A stretch of 64,000 bases of DNA, from positions 20,681 to 84,680 of the forward strand of contig VSIX01000004.1 of NCBI GenBank assembly GCA_008086245.1. Reading direction: 5' to 3'. Source of the stretch: Candidatus Mcinerneyibacterium aminivorans (lineage in GTDB: Bacteria; Macinerneyibacteriota; Macinerneyibacteria; Macinerneyibacteriales; Macinerneyibacteriaceae). Shown one piece after another: positions 35,988 to 44,626 of the stretch. The notes under the pieces were generated by a model. It searched no databases, was not told the origin of the DNA, and was given only the letters and a program-made list of their open reading frames with translations. A program made the translations under genes and the position numbers. The number at the start of each line of letters is the position of its first letter. The first letter of the stretch is position 1.

Positions 35988-36430
35988 AAAATAATTACCT
36001 TTTTAAAAATATACCGGTATCATATTTTCCCAAGATTACATCCTATTTTTCTAAAATTGATATTCAGGATGATAAAAAATTATTTGAAGAGGGAGACCGG
36101 GGGGATTTTTTGTATCTTATTGGAAAAGGTAAGGTTAGTATAATCATAAATATTGAAAATATTGGACAGGAAGGGATAGCTGTTTTAACACAAAATGAAT
36201 TTTTTGGAGAGATGTCTATACTTGATGGCGGGAGAAGAAGTGCAACAGCTATCGCCAGGGAAGAAACAGTACTTTTAAAAATTAACAGAGAAAATTTTCT
36301 CGAATTGCTTGATAAAAAAGCAGATTATTCCACTATTATACTAAGGAATCTTGTTGAAAAAATTTCCAAAAGAATCAAAAATACAAGTGAGAAATTAAAC
36401 TCATTTTATTTAATGAATATGGAAGGGTAA
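35966..36430 (+). CDS. Single-domain cyclic-nucleotide-binding protein (first)
   Basis: A 154-residue protein that is essentially one CRP-type cNMP-binding domain with a C-terminal helix and no DNA-binding domain. LFEEGDRGDFLYLIGKGKV and the phosphate cassette FFGEMSILDGGRRSATA are canonical, so cyclic-nucleotide binding is credible. It overlaps surE by 22 bases. A stand-alone sensor next to a second one and a PP2C phosphatase suggests it regulates that phosphatase by direct contact; that is inference. Confidence 0.85.
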   Translation: MEKIEVLKNNYLFKNIPVSYFPKITSYFSKIDIQDDKKLFEEGDRGDFLYLIGKGKVSIIINIENIGQEGIAVLTQNEFFGEMSILDGGRRSATAIAREETVLLKINRENFLELLDKKADYSTIILRNLVEKISKRIKNTSEKLNSFYLMNMEG

Positions 36431-36434
36431 TTCC

Positions 36435-36887
36435 ATGATTGAAAAATATTATTTGTTTGAAGAATTGGGCAAGCAGGAATCCGCTACTATTGAAAAAAGG
36501 CTTTTTTTAAAACATTATGATAAAAAAACAATAATATTTGAAGAAGATGATATAGTAGATTCAATTTACTTTATTGAACAGGGAGAGGTCGAAATATATA
36601 AAAAAGTTTCGGGGGAAAAACAGCAGCATATAATAAATTTAAGCAAGGGAGAATTTTTTGGTGAGATAGGAACATTAAACGACAATAAAAGATTTGCAAA
36701 TGCAAAAGCCAAAACGGATGTCCAGGCTCTTGTCCTATTAAAATCGGATTTCGAACGAATATTAAAAAATGACAGGAATATTAGATATAAGATATATAAG
36801 AATTTTTTAAATGAAATGATCAAAAGGTTGAGGTTATCTGATACCAAATTCAAGAAATTTTTTAGAACTGTTTTAAGAGGTAATTAA
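36435..36887 (+). CDS. Single-domain cyclic-nucleotide-binding protein (second)
   Basis: A 150-residue paralogue of the preceding gene, four bases downstream. It keeps IFEEDDIVDSIYFIEQGEVE and FFGEIGTLNDNKRFANAKA, in which Glu and Arg of the phosphate cassette remain but the Thr is replaced by Asn. It may bind a different nucleotide or bind more weakly. No output domain. The SpoIIE phosphatase starts five bases after its stop. Confidence 0.83.
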   Translation: MIEKYYLFEELGKQESATIEKRLFLKHYDKKTIIFEEDDIVDSIYFIEQGEVEIYKKVSGEKQQHIINLSKGEFFGEIGTLNDNKRFANAKAKTDVQALVLLKSDFERILKNDRNIRYKIYKNFLNEMIKRLRLSDTKFKKFFRTVLRGN

Positions 36888-36891
36888 TTTC

Positions 36892-38580
36892 ATGAAGAGA
36901 CTCGATCTTTTCTCCAGATTTAAAATTGTATTTAATGATGAGGCTTATCTTTTTTTTAAAGATGTATACGAAGTTTTAAAACAGCTTTATTCTATTGATT
37001 CAATGATTCTATTTGATATGGATCACAATAAATGTTTATCTTATGGTACAGATAAAAAGGGTTTTGAGATAGAAAACTGGATGGAAAAGTATGTAGATGA
37101 GTTTGTAGAAAAAGATGATATTTACTATTCTAACGATTGTAAAAATGATGAAAAGTTTAGAGAGCTTTATAAACGTTTTAATGCTTCAACATCTATCTTC
37201 ATCCCTTTAAAAGCAATTTTGGAAACGGAACCAAATATGGGCGAGAAAAGGGTGTTTAATAAAGTAGAAGATTTAATAAATATAAATTTCAAAGAAAAAA
37301 ATGCAATTAGTGAAATTCATATTCTCCAGCTGGGGCTGCTTTTAAATCAATATTTGATTAGATATCAGACGATTAAAGAGCTTAAATCTTTTGTGAATGT
37401 TAATACTGCTATTTATGAGGAAACTCCATACGGTCTAATGGTAATGGATGAAAATTTTATAGCTAATGTAAATATGTCAGGAAGAGAAATTTTAAATATA
37501 TCCAAAAAAACATCAATGGTTTGTTCAAGAATGGGCTTATGCTATTACTGTAGCAAAAATAGCTGTGAGTACAGGGAAAAACATCTAATAAATATTAAAG
37601 AATATTTTAATGATGAACAGATAGAAATGATGGACAATAAGATGGAGGCGGCTTTTCAAACTTTTGAGCCGCAGCATTTACAGTTATGGTTTGATAATAA
37701 ATTTTTAAGATTTACTATTGTGCCATTTGTGCTTGAAGAAGAAAGCTTAAAGAAGTTTTATGAGGATAAAGATAGAAAGTCTGTTATCAGTGCAATAATT
37801 TCATTTCAGGATATTACCGATACAGTTGAAAAACAAAAGCTGAAAAGAGATCTGGAAATAGCGAGAAAAATTCAGATGAATCTTCTTCCTAAAAGAGAAC
37901 TTTCAATAAATAATTACGATATAAAAGCTGCTTATGTTCCGGCCCAGGAAGTGGGTGGAGATTATTATGATATAATAAAACTTGAGGATAAAAACAAACT
38001 CGGTATTGTTATTGGTGATGTTAGCGGAAAAGGTATAGCCTCCGCATTATTCGTGGGTGAGCTAAAGGGGGTTATAAACTCCAGTTTTTCCTTTTTTGAC
38101 AATATCCGGGATATTGTTTTATACATTAATAAATATTTAAGGGAATCCAAGCAGAAAGATTTTTTTGTTACCTCAATAATTGGAACTATTGATTTTGATA
38201 CCAATGAATTTAGCTGGATAAGATGCGGCCATAATGAGCCGTTGTACTACAACAGCAAAAAGAAAAGGTCAAAATATTTAAAAAATCCGGGTATAGGATT
38301 AAATTTGAGCAATCAAAACCTGTTTGAAAAAAGCATAGAGCTAAAAAAGGAAAAATTAAGCAGAGGGGATGTTCTTCTGCTTTATACAGATGGCATTATA
38401 GAAAGAATGGATCATAACAAAGAGGTTTACGGGATGGAAAGATTGCAGAAAGTATTTGATAATAATGTTAAAGGTAAATCTTCAGATATTGTTAAAGCAA
38501 CTATAAACGATCTGGAAAAATTTGTTGAGCACAGCGAACGTACGGATGATATGACACTATTATCTATAAAACTGAAATAG
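36892..38580 (+). CDS. GAF/PAS-SpoIIE PP2C phosphatase with a four-cysteine cluster
   Basis: A 562-residue protein. Residues ~1-175 look GAF-like. Residues ~180-310 are a PAS domain containing Cys211, Cys217, Cys220 and Cys225 (C-x5-C-x2-C-x4-C, in CSRMGLCYYCSKNSC), a likely zinc or iron-sulfur site. Residues ~325-562 are a SpoIIE/PP2C domain with intact metal motifs GGDYYDI, GDVSGKG, LYTDGI and TDDMTLL. It should dephosphorylate a serine/threonine-phosphorylated partner, often a STAS protein, with input from a metal- or redox-sensing PAS. It lies in the operon behind two cNMP-binding proteins and ahead of glf. Confidence 0.87.
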   Translation: MKRLDLFSRFKIVFNDEAYLFFKDVYEVLKQLYSIDSMILFDMDHNKCLSYGTDKKGFEIENWMEKYVDEFVEKDDIYYSNDCKNDEKFRELYKRFNASTSIFIPLKAILETEPNMGEKRVFNKVEDLININFKEKNAISEIHILQLGLLLNQYLIRYQTIKELKSFVNVNTAIYEETPYGLMVMDENFIANVNMSGREILNISKKTSMVCSRMGLCYYCSKNSCEYREKHLINIKEYFNDEQIEMMDNKMEAAFQTFEPQHLQLWFDNKFLRFTIVPFVLEEESLKKFYEDKDRKSVISAIISFQDITDTVEKQKLKRDLEIARKIQMNLLPKRELSINNYDIKAAYVPAQEVGGDYYDIIKLEDKNKLGIVIGDVSGKGIASALFVGELKGVINSSFSFFDNIRDIVLYINKYLRESKQKDFFVTSIIGTIDFDTNEFSWIRCGHNEPLYYNSKKKRSKYLKNPGIGLNLSNQNLFEKSIELKKEKLSRGDVLLLYTDGIIERMDHNKEVYGMERLQKVFDNNVKGKSSDIVKATINDLEKFVEHSERTDDMTLLSIKLK

Positions 38581-38588
38581 GAGAGACT

Positions 38589-39725
38589 ATGATAGAAAAT
38601 TTAGTAGTGGGAGCGGGTGTTGCCGGTTGTGTAATAGCCAATAGACTGGCCCAAAAAAACAAACAGGTTTTAATTGTTGAAAAAAGAAATAAAATAGGAG
38701 GCCAGGCTCATGATAGTTATAATAAAAAAAATGTTTTAGTCCATGATTATGGTCCACATATTTTTCATACTGATTCAGAAGAGGTTTTTAAGCTTCTTTC
38801 TGAATATACAGACTGGATTCTTTATAATCATGAGGTTTTAGGTTTTATCGATAACAATTTCGTTCCTATTCCTTTCAATATTAATTCTATTGCAAAATTG
38901 TTTCCCTCTGAAAAAGGTAATAAATATATAAAAAATTTAATCAGTTATTTCAATTACGGGGAAAAAATTACAATATGGGATTTGAAAAATTCCAGTAATG
39001 AGATATTAAAAGAACTGGCAGAATACATTTATAACAAAGTGTTCTATAATTATACGCTTAAACAGTGGGACTGCTCTCCCGAACAGCTTGATAGGGAGGT
39101 AACTTCAAAAGTTCCGGTAAATATTTCAAAAGATAACAGGTATTTCTTTGATAAATATCAAATGATTCCTGCTGAGGGATATACTACAATGTTTAGAAAA
39201 ATGATTGAAATGGACAATATCAGTTTGTTATTAAACACCGATTTTAAAGACATATTATCGATTAAAAATGGTGATTTTAAACTATATGAAACCATCAGGG
39301 TTAAAAATATTTTTTATACAGCACCTATTGATTATTTTTTCGATTTTGAGTTTGGAAAGCTGCCTTATAGGTCTTTAAAGTTTAAACATGAAACTTATAG
39401 CAGAAAATATTATCAGCAAAACGCAGTAATTAACTACCCAAATAACTATGATTTTACGAGAGTAACCGAATTTAAACATATTACAAAACAAAAAACACCG
39501 TTTACGACTATTGCAAAAGAATACCCCCAAAAATGTAATTTAGAAGATGGGGACATTCCCTATTACCCAATACCAAAACGGGATAATAGAGAAATATATT
39601 ATAAATACAGTGCAAAAGTAAAGAGGATGAAAAATTTTTATCCTGTAGGAAGACTGGCACAGTATGAATATTTAAATATGACCCAGGCTATTGAAAACGC
39701 CCTAAAGACGGTGGCAAAGTTATAA
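38589..39725 (+). CDS. glf: UDP-galactopyranose mutase
   Basis: A 378-residue flavoenzyme at the usual length. FAD-binding VVGAGVAGCVIANRLA, then VEKRNKIGGQAHD, YGPHIFHTD, VPIPFN and YNYTLKQWD followed by EYLNMTQAIENAL at the end are diagnostic. It interconverts UDP-galactopyranose and UDP-galactofuranose, supplying galactofuranose for cell-surface glycans. It sits eight bases after the phosphatase gene. A stand-alone glf in a signalling operon is unusual. Confidence 0.93.
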   Translation: MIENLVVGAGVAGCVIANRLAQKNKQVLIVEKRNKIGGQAHDSYNKKNVLVHDYGPHIFHTDSEEVFKLLSEYTDWILYNHEVLGFIDNNFVPIPFNINSIAKLFPSEKGNKYIKNLISYFNYGEKITIWDLKNSSNEILKELAEYIYNKVFYNYTLKQWDCSPEQLDREVTSKVPVNISKDNRYFFDKYQMIPAEGYTTMFRKMIEMDNISLLLNTDFKDILSIKNGDFKLYETIRVKNIFYTAPIDYFFDFEFGKLPYRSLKFKHETYSRKYYQQNAVINYPNNYDFTRVTEFKHITKQKTPFTTIAKEYPQKCNLEDGDIPYYPIPKRDNREIYYKYSAKVKRMKNFYPVGRLAQYEYLNMTQAIENALKTVAKL

Positions 39726-39726
39726 T

Positions 39727-41025
39727 ATGACTTATCAAGAAGCTATTGACTATTTAAATTCCTTTATAAATTATGAGAAAAAAAGAACAAAAAAATACAA
39801 CAGTGAACTGTATAACTTAGAAGAATTTAGAAATATTGCAGAAAAGTTTGATAATCCTCAAAATGATATTAAAACCATTCATGTAGCCGGTTCTAAAGGC
39901 AAGGGTTCAACGGTGGAATATATAAGCAATATTTTGATTGAAAATGGGTTTAAAGTTGGCACTTTTACTTCTCCTCATTTATATGATGTTAAAGAGAGGA
40001 TAAGGATTAATAAAGAACAAATTAACAAATCCGATTTTGCAAAAATTACGCGAAAAATAAGTGAAACAATTGACCGGGAAAATATAAAAAAACGCTACCG
40101 AACTTTTTTCGAGCTTATTACTCTAATGAGTTTTTTATATTTTAAAAAAAATAATGTGGATTATGCAGTATATGAAGTGGGCCTTGGAGGAAGACTGGAT
40201 ACCACCAACATAATAAAACCTGAGGTTTCAGTTATAACATTAATTGATTTGGAACATACAAATCTTCTGGGTAATACTTTAAAAAAAATTGCCTATGAAA
40301 AGGCAGGTATAATTAAGGAAAATATTCCGGTGGTTATAAGCAAACAAAAGAGAAAGGATGTTGCCAATTATTTTACTAAAATATCTCAAAGAAGAAAAGC
40401 TTTACTTTTTTTGTACGGTAGAGATTTTAAAGTAGTAAAGGATAGATTTATACTGGAAAATGGAAAGCAAATCGGTCCAATAAAGTTAAAAATGGAGGGG
40501 GCTCATCAGCTTGTTAATGCTGTTACTGCTCTTCAGGCAACAAGAGTATTAAATGTGGATATGGATGTTAACAGATCAATATCAGCCCTAATAAATACAA
40601 AAATTAAGGGACGGATTGATATAAGAAGAATTCGAAAGCGAATTGTTATTCTGGATACGGGGCATACTCCCGAATCGATAAAAGTTTTGTTTGAAGTGCT
40701 CCAAAAGAAATATGAAAAATTTACTTCAAGAAATGTTTTTTCAATAATCTCCTTTTCGTCCGGGAAAAAAATAAAAAAAATGCTTGAGTATGAATCCCGA
40801 TTTAATACCAGGATGATTTTTACTGAAAATTCTTCTTTTAGATCTGCTACAATAAAGGAAATGGAAAAATTTATATCCCCCTTTAAATCTTTTAAGAAAT
40901 TGGAAAAAGCTTTTAGCTTTGCAATGGAAAAATCCCGGGAGAATGATATAATATTGATACATGGATCTTTTTATCTAATGAATGATGTTAATAAAGTATT
41001 AGGAGAATATGGCGAAAAATTATAA
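39727..41025 (+). CDS. folC: Folylpolyglutamate / dihydrofolate synthase
   Basis: A 432-residue Mur-ligase-family enzyme. TIHVAGSKGKGSTVEYI is the P-loop, TFTSPHLYDVKERIRIN the folate-binding loop, and YEVGLGGRLDTTNII and LEHTNLLGNTLKKIAYEKAGI complete the signature. It adds glutamate to folate and may also make dihydrofolate. The start is one base after the glf stop. Its last 17 bases overlap the sigma factor gene. Confidence 0.93.
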   Translation: MTYQEAIDYLNSFINYEKKRTKKYNSELYNLEEFRNIAEKFDNPQNDIKTIHVAGSKGKGSTVEYISNILIENGFKVGTFTSPHLYDVKERIRINKEQINKSDFAKITRKISETIDRENIKKRYRTFFELITLMSFLYFKKNNVDYAVYEVGLGGRLDTTNIIKPEVSVITLIDLEHTNLLGNTLKKIAYEKAGIIKENIPVVISKQKRKDVANYFTKISQRRKALLFLYGRDFKVVKDRFILENGKQIGPIKLKMEGAHQLVNAVTALQATRVLNVDMDVNRSISALINTKIKGRIDIRRIRKRIVILDTGHTPESIKVLFEVLQKKYEKFTSRNVFSIISFSSGKKIKKMLEYESRFNTRMIFTENSSFRSATIKEMEKFISPFKSFKKLEKAFSFAMEKSRENDIILIHGSFYLMNDVNKVLGEYGEKL

Positions 41026-41590
41026 GGAATTAACAGATTTCGAATTAGTCAAACTTATTGAAGAGGGGGATATTAAAGCTTTTGAAGAGATTTTTGAACG
41101 ATACAGGATGTTTGTAAAAAATATTGCCCGGAAATTTTCCAACGAGAACAATCGTGTTGAGGAGATTTTACAAAATACATTTTTGAAGGTCTTTATGAAA
41201 ATAGACCAGTTTAAAAAAAATGCAAAGTTCTCCTCATGGTTATATACAATTTGTAAAAATGAAGGCCGAATGTTTCTTCGAGAAAGAGAAAAATACAGAA
41301 AATTTAAAAATATAGAGGATAGAATGGATCACTTTGAAAGAAAAGAGAATAAAAGTATAGATGAAAAGGTTGAGCTCAAAGATCTTAAAAAGACAGTAAA
41401 AAAAGCTATAAGTGAATTGCCAAAACACTATCAGCAGGTTTTAAAAAAAGCAGCCTTTGAGGGGAAAAAATATCAGGAAATTGCAGAAGAGCTGGATTTG
41501 ACTACCCCACAGGTTAAAAGTAGACTTTACAGAGCCCGTCAGAAGTTAAAGGAGATGCTTGCTAAGCATATAAAATATACCTCATATTAA
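41009..41590 (+). CDS. ECF-type RNA polymerase sigma factor
   Basis: A 193-residue sigma-70-family protein with region 2 (IFERYRMFVKNIARKFS, SSWLYTICKNEGRMFLR) and region 4 (ELPKHYQQVLKKAAFEGKKY, QEIAEELDLTTPQVKSRLYRARQKLKE). Such factors direct polymerase to stress or envelope promoters. No anti-sigma gene follows; the FecR-domain protein and SpoIIE phosphatase upstream in the same run are possible controllers. ATG 41009 has AGGAGAAT before it and overlaps folC. Confidence 0.92.
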   Translation: MAKNYKELTDFELVKLIEEGDIKAFEEIFERYRMFVKNIARKFSNENNRVEEILQNTFLKVFMKIDQFKKNAKFSSWLYTICKNEGRMFLREREKYRKFKNIEDRMDHFERKENKSIDEKVELKDLKKTVKKAISELPKHYQQVLKKAAFEGKKYQEIAEELDLTTPQVKSRLYRARQKLKEMLAKHIKYTSY

Positions 41591-41600
41591 GCAGAGATTA

Positions 41601-41635
41601 GTGAATAGTAAATAGTGAATAGTTGATAGTTGATG
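41601..41635. repeat. Five heptamer units of GTGAATA type
   Basis: Eleven bases after the sigma factor stop: GTGAATA, GTAAATA, GTGAATA, GTTGATA, GTTGATG in exact seven-base register. GTGAATA also occurs once in the spacer at 7897-7903, so the two spacers appear related. Confidence 0.75.
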
Positions 41636-41660
41636 TCAAACCTATCTCTAGTTCATAAAT

Positions 41661-42413
41661 TTAGCTTAGTTGTGCTATAACACAGTACCACTTCATTTTT
41701 TCAAAATCATCTATCTGGGGGAAAATATGATTAATTATTTTGATATTTTTAAATCCCAGTTTCTCAAGATTATGAACCAAAAAATCTGCCTTAACGGGAT
41801 AATATTTCTCCTGGAATATTTTTTTATCATAAATTTCATTATCCTTTTCATGGTAGATTATAATATTGAAAATGATTGAGCCATCATCGTTATAATCCCA
41901 TACCTGGATGTAATTAATACGTTTATTTTCTTTAATAATTGGATCAAGTATATAAAATCTTTTTTTCTTTTCTAATATTCTATCCCAGTTTCTTAAATCA
42001 AAATAAATGTATCCATCCTTTTTGATTAAATTCTTCATTTCTTTTAAAACTTTTTTTAGATTTTTATTTTTTACATGGGGCAGGGAATTGCCGGTGGAAA
42101 TAACACAGTCAAATTTTTTGTCAAATTGGGATGATATATTTTTAAAATTGCATATTCTAAGATCAATATCAATATTTTTGTCGGCGAATTTCTCTTTAGC
42201 TTTTTCAAGCATGTTTTTATTTAAATCTGTTCCAGCAATTTCATATCCCAGTTCGGCAAGAGGTAAAGTTAAATTAGCTGTTCCGATGCTTACATCTAAT
42301 ATTGTTTTAATATTTTTATCTTCAAAAACATACCTATAGAAATCTTTTATTTTCTCATGTTGTTTATCGGTAAAAAACATATCATACAGTTCGGGGTAAT
42401 TATAAAAACTCAT
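41661..42413 (-). CDS. Class I SAM-dependent methyltransferase
   Basis: A 250-residue enzyme: TILDVSIGTANLTLPLAE is motif I, AGTDLNKNMLEKAKEK the SAM-ribose contact, and FDCVISTGNSLPH the post-II motif. The length and layout suit a small-molecule methyltransferase of the glycine/UbiE-like class, but the acceptor cannot be predicted. Start ATG behind AAAGGAG. Downstream neighbour on the other strand is the ECF sigma factor. Confidence 0.85.
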   Translation of the reverse strand: MSFYNYPELYDMFFTDKQHEKIKDFYRYVFEDKNIKTILDVSIGTANLTLPLAELGYEIAGTDLNKNMLEKAKEKFADKNIDIDLRICNFKNISSQFDKKFDCVISTGNSLPHVKNKNLKKVLKEMKNLIKKDGYIYFDLRNWDRILEKKKRFYILDPIIKENKRINYIQVWDYNDDGSIIFNIIIYHEKDNEIYDKKIFQEKYYPVKADFLVHNLEKLGFKNIKIINHIFPQIDDFEKMKWYCVIAQLS

Positions 42414-42472
42414 AAATACTCCTTTTTACAAGTATATTTTATAAAAAATTTTTATCAATTATTGAATAATAA

Positions 42473-42497
42473 AAAAAGGGAGGGAACCTCCCTTTTT
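42473..42497 (-). terminator. Intrinsic terminator of the TPR gene
   Basis: AAAAAGGGAGG, loop GAA, CCTCCCTTTTT: an 11-bp perfect stem ~26 bases past the TPR stop, with a U-rich tail on the minus strand. It separates the TPR gene from the methyltransferase. Confidence 0.85.
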
Positions 42498-42522
42498 CGA
42501 ATTTATTAACGAGTATTAGTTC

Positions 42523-43458
42523 TTACTGTAAATATTTTTGCTGTACGTAGTTGGCCCATTTGGTGCATGCTTTTCCATATTTCCCAGAATAGGATGAACC
42601 CTGGTTGTAATAATTATAAGCTTCCTGATAATTTTTAGCTTGAAGATAGATACCGCCAAGTAAATAATAATTCTTACCAGATCTTTTCATCTTTAGTAAA
42701 CTTTTACCTGCTGAAATAGCTTTATTATATTGTCCTGCGTTTTTATAGGACTGTGCTAAAAAATAATGACCATTTTCAAAACCGGGTTTTAGCTCGGTAA
42801 CCTTAACAAAGTTGTCAGCAGCTTTTGTATATTGTTTTTGCTTGTAATAAGTTAATCCCAGATAATAGTATGCATTTGGATATTCTCTAATTTCTGTTGC
42901 CTTACCCAAATATTGAGCTGCATTTGAGTATTTTTTGGCCATGTAATAGATTTTTCCCATTTCGTACATGGATTTGTAGTCATTAGAATTGATTTCTGTA
43001 GCTTTTTTAAAGCTATTTAAAGCTTTTGACCATTCTTTTTTCTTTGAATAGCTCTTTCCTACCATGTAGTAAGCTGTATATGAAGGTTCTTCAGCTATAT
43101 TAAAATATTTTTCTCCATTTTTTATTACTTTATCATAATTTTTCATATTATAATGAGCCTGAACAATTAGATTTAATGCTTCCTTGTTCTTGGGTTCTAT
43201 ATTTAAAACTTCTTTTAGTGGAGCTACGGCTTCATTCCAGTTTTGAAGTTTGAAATGAGCATTAGCGAGTCCTAGACGGGAATTTACGTGCTTTTTGTCC
43301 TTCATGGCTGCACTTTTGAACTTGGTAATAGCCTCCTGAGTTTTTCCGTTTTTAAGAAGTTTAACCCCTTCATTGTACAAACTTGAAGCATCCTGCGCAA
43401 AAACAAAAGTAGTAATTAAAGTTAATGTTAATAGAATAAAAGTTAGTTTTTTTAGCAT
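42523..43458 (-). CDS. Exported TPR-repeat protein
   Basis: A 311-residue protein with a cleavable signal peptide (LTFILLTLTLITTFVFAQ) followed by about seven tetratricopeptide repeats, such as LYNEGVKLLKNGKTQEAITKF-type units (SLYNEGVKLLKNGKTQEAI), SLGLANAHF-like and YYLGLTYYKQKQYTKAADNF. TPRs bind other proteins; it is probably a periplasmic scaffold. It has its own promoter and terminator and stands alone. No enzymatic motif. Confidence 0.85.
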   Translation of the reverse strand: MLKKLTFILLTLTLITTFVFAQDASSLYNEGVKLLKNGKTQEAITKFKSAAMKDKKHVNSRLGLANAHFKLQNWNEAVAPLKEVLNIEPKNKEALNLIVQAHYNMKNYDKVIKNGEKYFNIAEEPSYTAYYMVGKSYSKKKEWSKALNSFKKATEINSNDYKSMYEMGKIYYMAKKYSNAAQYLGKATEIREYPNAYYYLGLTYYKQKQYTKAADNFVKVTELKPGFENGHYFLAQSYKNAGQYNKAISAGKSLLKMKRSGKNYYLLGGIYLQAKNYQEAYNYYNQGSSYSGKYGKACTKWANYVQQKYLQ

Positions 43459-43518
43459 TATTTACCTCCCTTGATAAATTTAACCCATTAAATAATTAAT
43501 AAACTTGACATATACAAG

Positions 43519-43546
43519 ATTATAAATAAAATATTAAATAAGTCAA
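43519..43546 (-). promoter_or_regulatory. Promoter of the TPR gene, overlapping a divergent TTGACA
   Basis: Minus strand TTGACT (43546-43541), 16-base spacer, TATAAT (43524-43519). A plus-strand TTGACA at 43505-43510 faces the M42 genes, so the two promoter regions lie within 40 bases. Confidence 0.6.
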
Positions 43547-43582
43547 GAATTTAAAATTAAGGGCCTGAAAGGAGGTAATTAA

Positions 43583-44626
43583 TTGAAGACATTAGAGATT
43601 TTAAAATCATTAACAGAATCTTCAGGGATTTCGGGGGATGAACAGGAAGTAGCAGAGCTGGTTAGAAAGTTTTTTTCCCAAAATGCCGATAAAGCCTATT
43701 TGGATAAATTTAAGAATGTAATTGGTTACAAGAAAGGGATAACCTCAGAAGGGAAAATTATGTTTGCATCTCATATAGACCAGATAGGAATGATGGTAAA
43801 CAAAATTGATAAGAATGGTTTTATTTATTTTGTACCTATTGGGGGACATGATCCAAGAGTACTTGTGGGGCAAAATGTTTTAATTTTTGGAAAAGAGAAA
43901 ATAAAGGGAGTAATAGGATCAACTCCTCCCCATTTACAGAAAAAGGAAGACCAAAACAAGGTAACTCCCATTGAAAATCTATATATCGATACGGGATTAA
44001 AAAAGGAGTTTGTTGAAAAGAATGTTTCGGTTGGAGATACCATAGTGTTTGATACAGCGGGAGCTGAATTACAAAATAATAATATGGCATCTCAGGCGAT
44101 GGATAACAGAGCTGGAGTTGTTGTTCTGGTAGAAACACTTAATGAGCTAACTAAAATGAAACATAATTGGGATGTATTTATGGTGGGAACATCACAGGAA
44201 GAAGTAGGCGTAAGGGGAGTTTCAACATGTACCTATGAAATAAAACCCGATGTTGGCGTGGTTATCGATGTAACATTTGGGTATTCTCCAGGAGCAAAAA
44301 AACATAAGGTCTATAAACTTAATAAAGGAGGGACCATTGCTTCGGGTCCAAATTTTCATCCATTTCTGACTAAAAAACTGAAAGAAATTGCTAATGAATG
44401 GGAGATTCCTTTTCAAAGCTCTTTTGCCGCTAGACCAGGAGGAACAGATGCATATTCTATGCAGATTTCGGGAGAAGGGGTTCCAGTTGTTCAAATGGGG
44501 ATACCGCTTAGGTATATGCATACCACAGTTGAGACTTTAAACATTAAAGATATCAAAAGAATGGCAAAAATATTAGCAATTTTTGTTTCCAATGTTGATG
44601 ATTTTTATAAGGAGGTAAAGCATTGA
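43583..44626 (+). CDS. M42 family metallo-aminopeptidase (first of three)
   Basis: Start TTG 43583 behind AAAGGAGGT, 347 residues. The M42 dinuclear site is complete: ASHIDQIGMMV (His), QAMDNRAGVVV (bridging Asp), TSQEEVGVRG (catalytic Glu), IDVTFGYSPG (Asp) and RYMHTTVE (His). These tetrahedral aminopeptidases remove N-terminal residues from short peptides in the cytoplasm. It overlaps the second M42 gene by four bases (TTGA). Confidence 0.93.
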   Translation: MKTLEILKSLTESSGISGDEQEVAELVRKFFSQNADKAYLDKFKNVIGYKKGITSEGKIMFASHIDQIGMMVNKIDKNGFIYFVPIGGHDPRVLVGQNVLIFGKEKIKGVIGSTPPHLQKKEDQNKVTPIENLYIDTGLKKEFVEKNVSVGDTIVFDTAGAELQNNNMASQAMDNRAGVVVLVETLNELTKMKHNWDVFMVGTSQEEVGVRGVSTCTYEIKPDVGVVIDVTFGYSPGAKKHKVYKLNKGGTIASGPNFHPFLTKKLKEIANEWEIPFQSSFAARPGGTDAYSMQISGEGVPVVQMGIPLRYMHTTVETLNIKDIKRMAKILAIFVSNVDDFYKEVKH

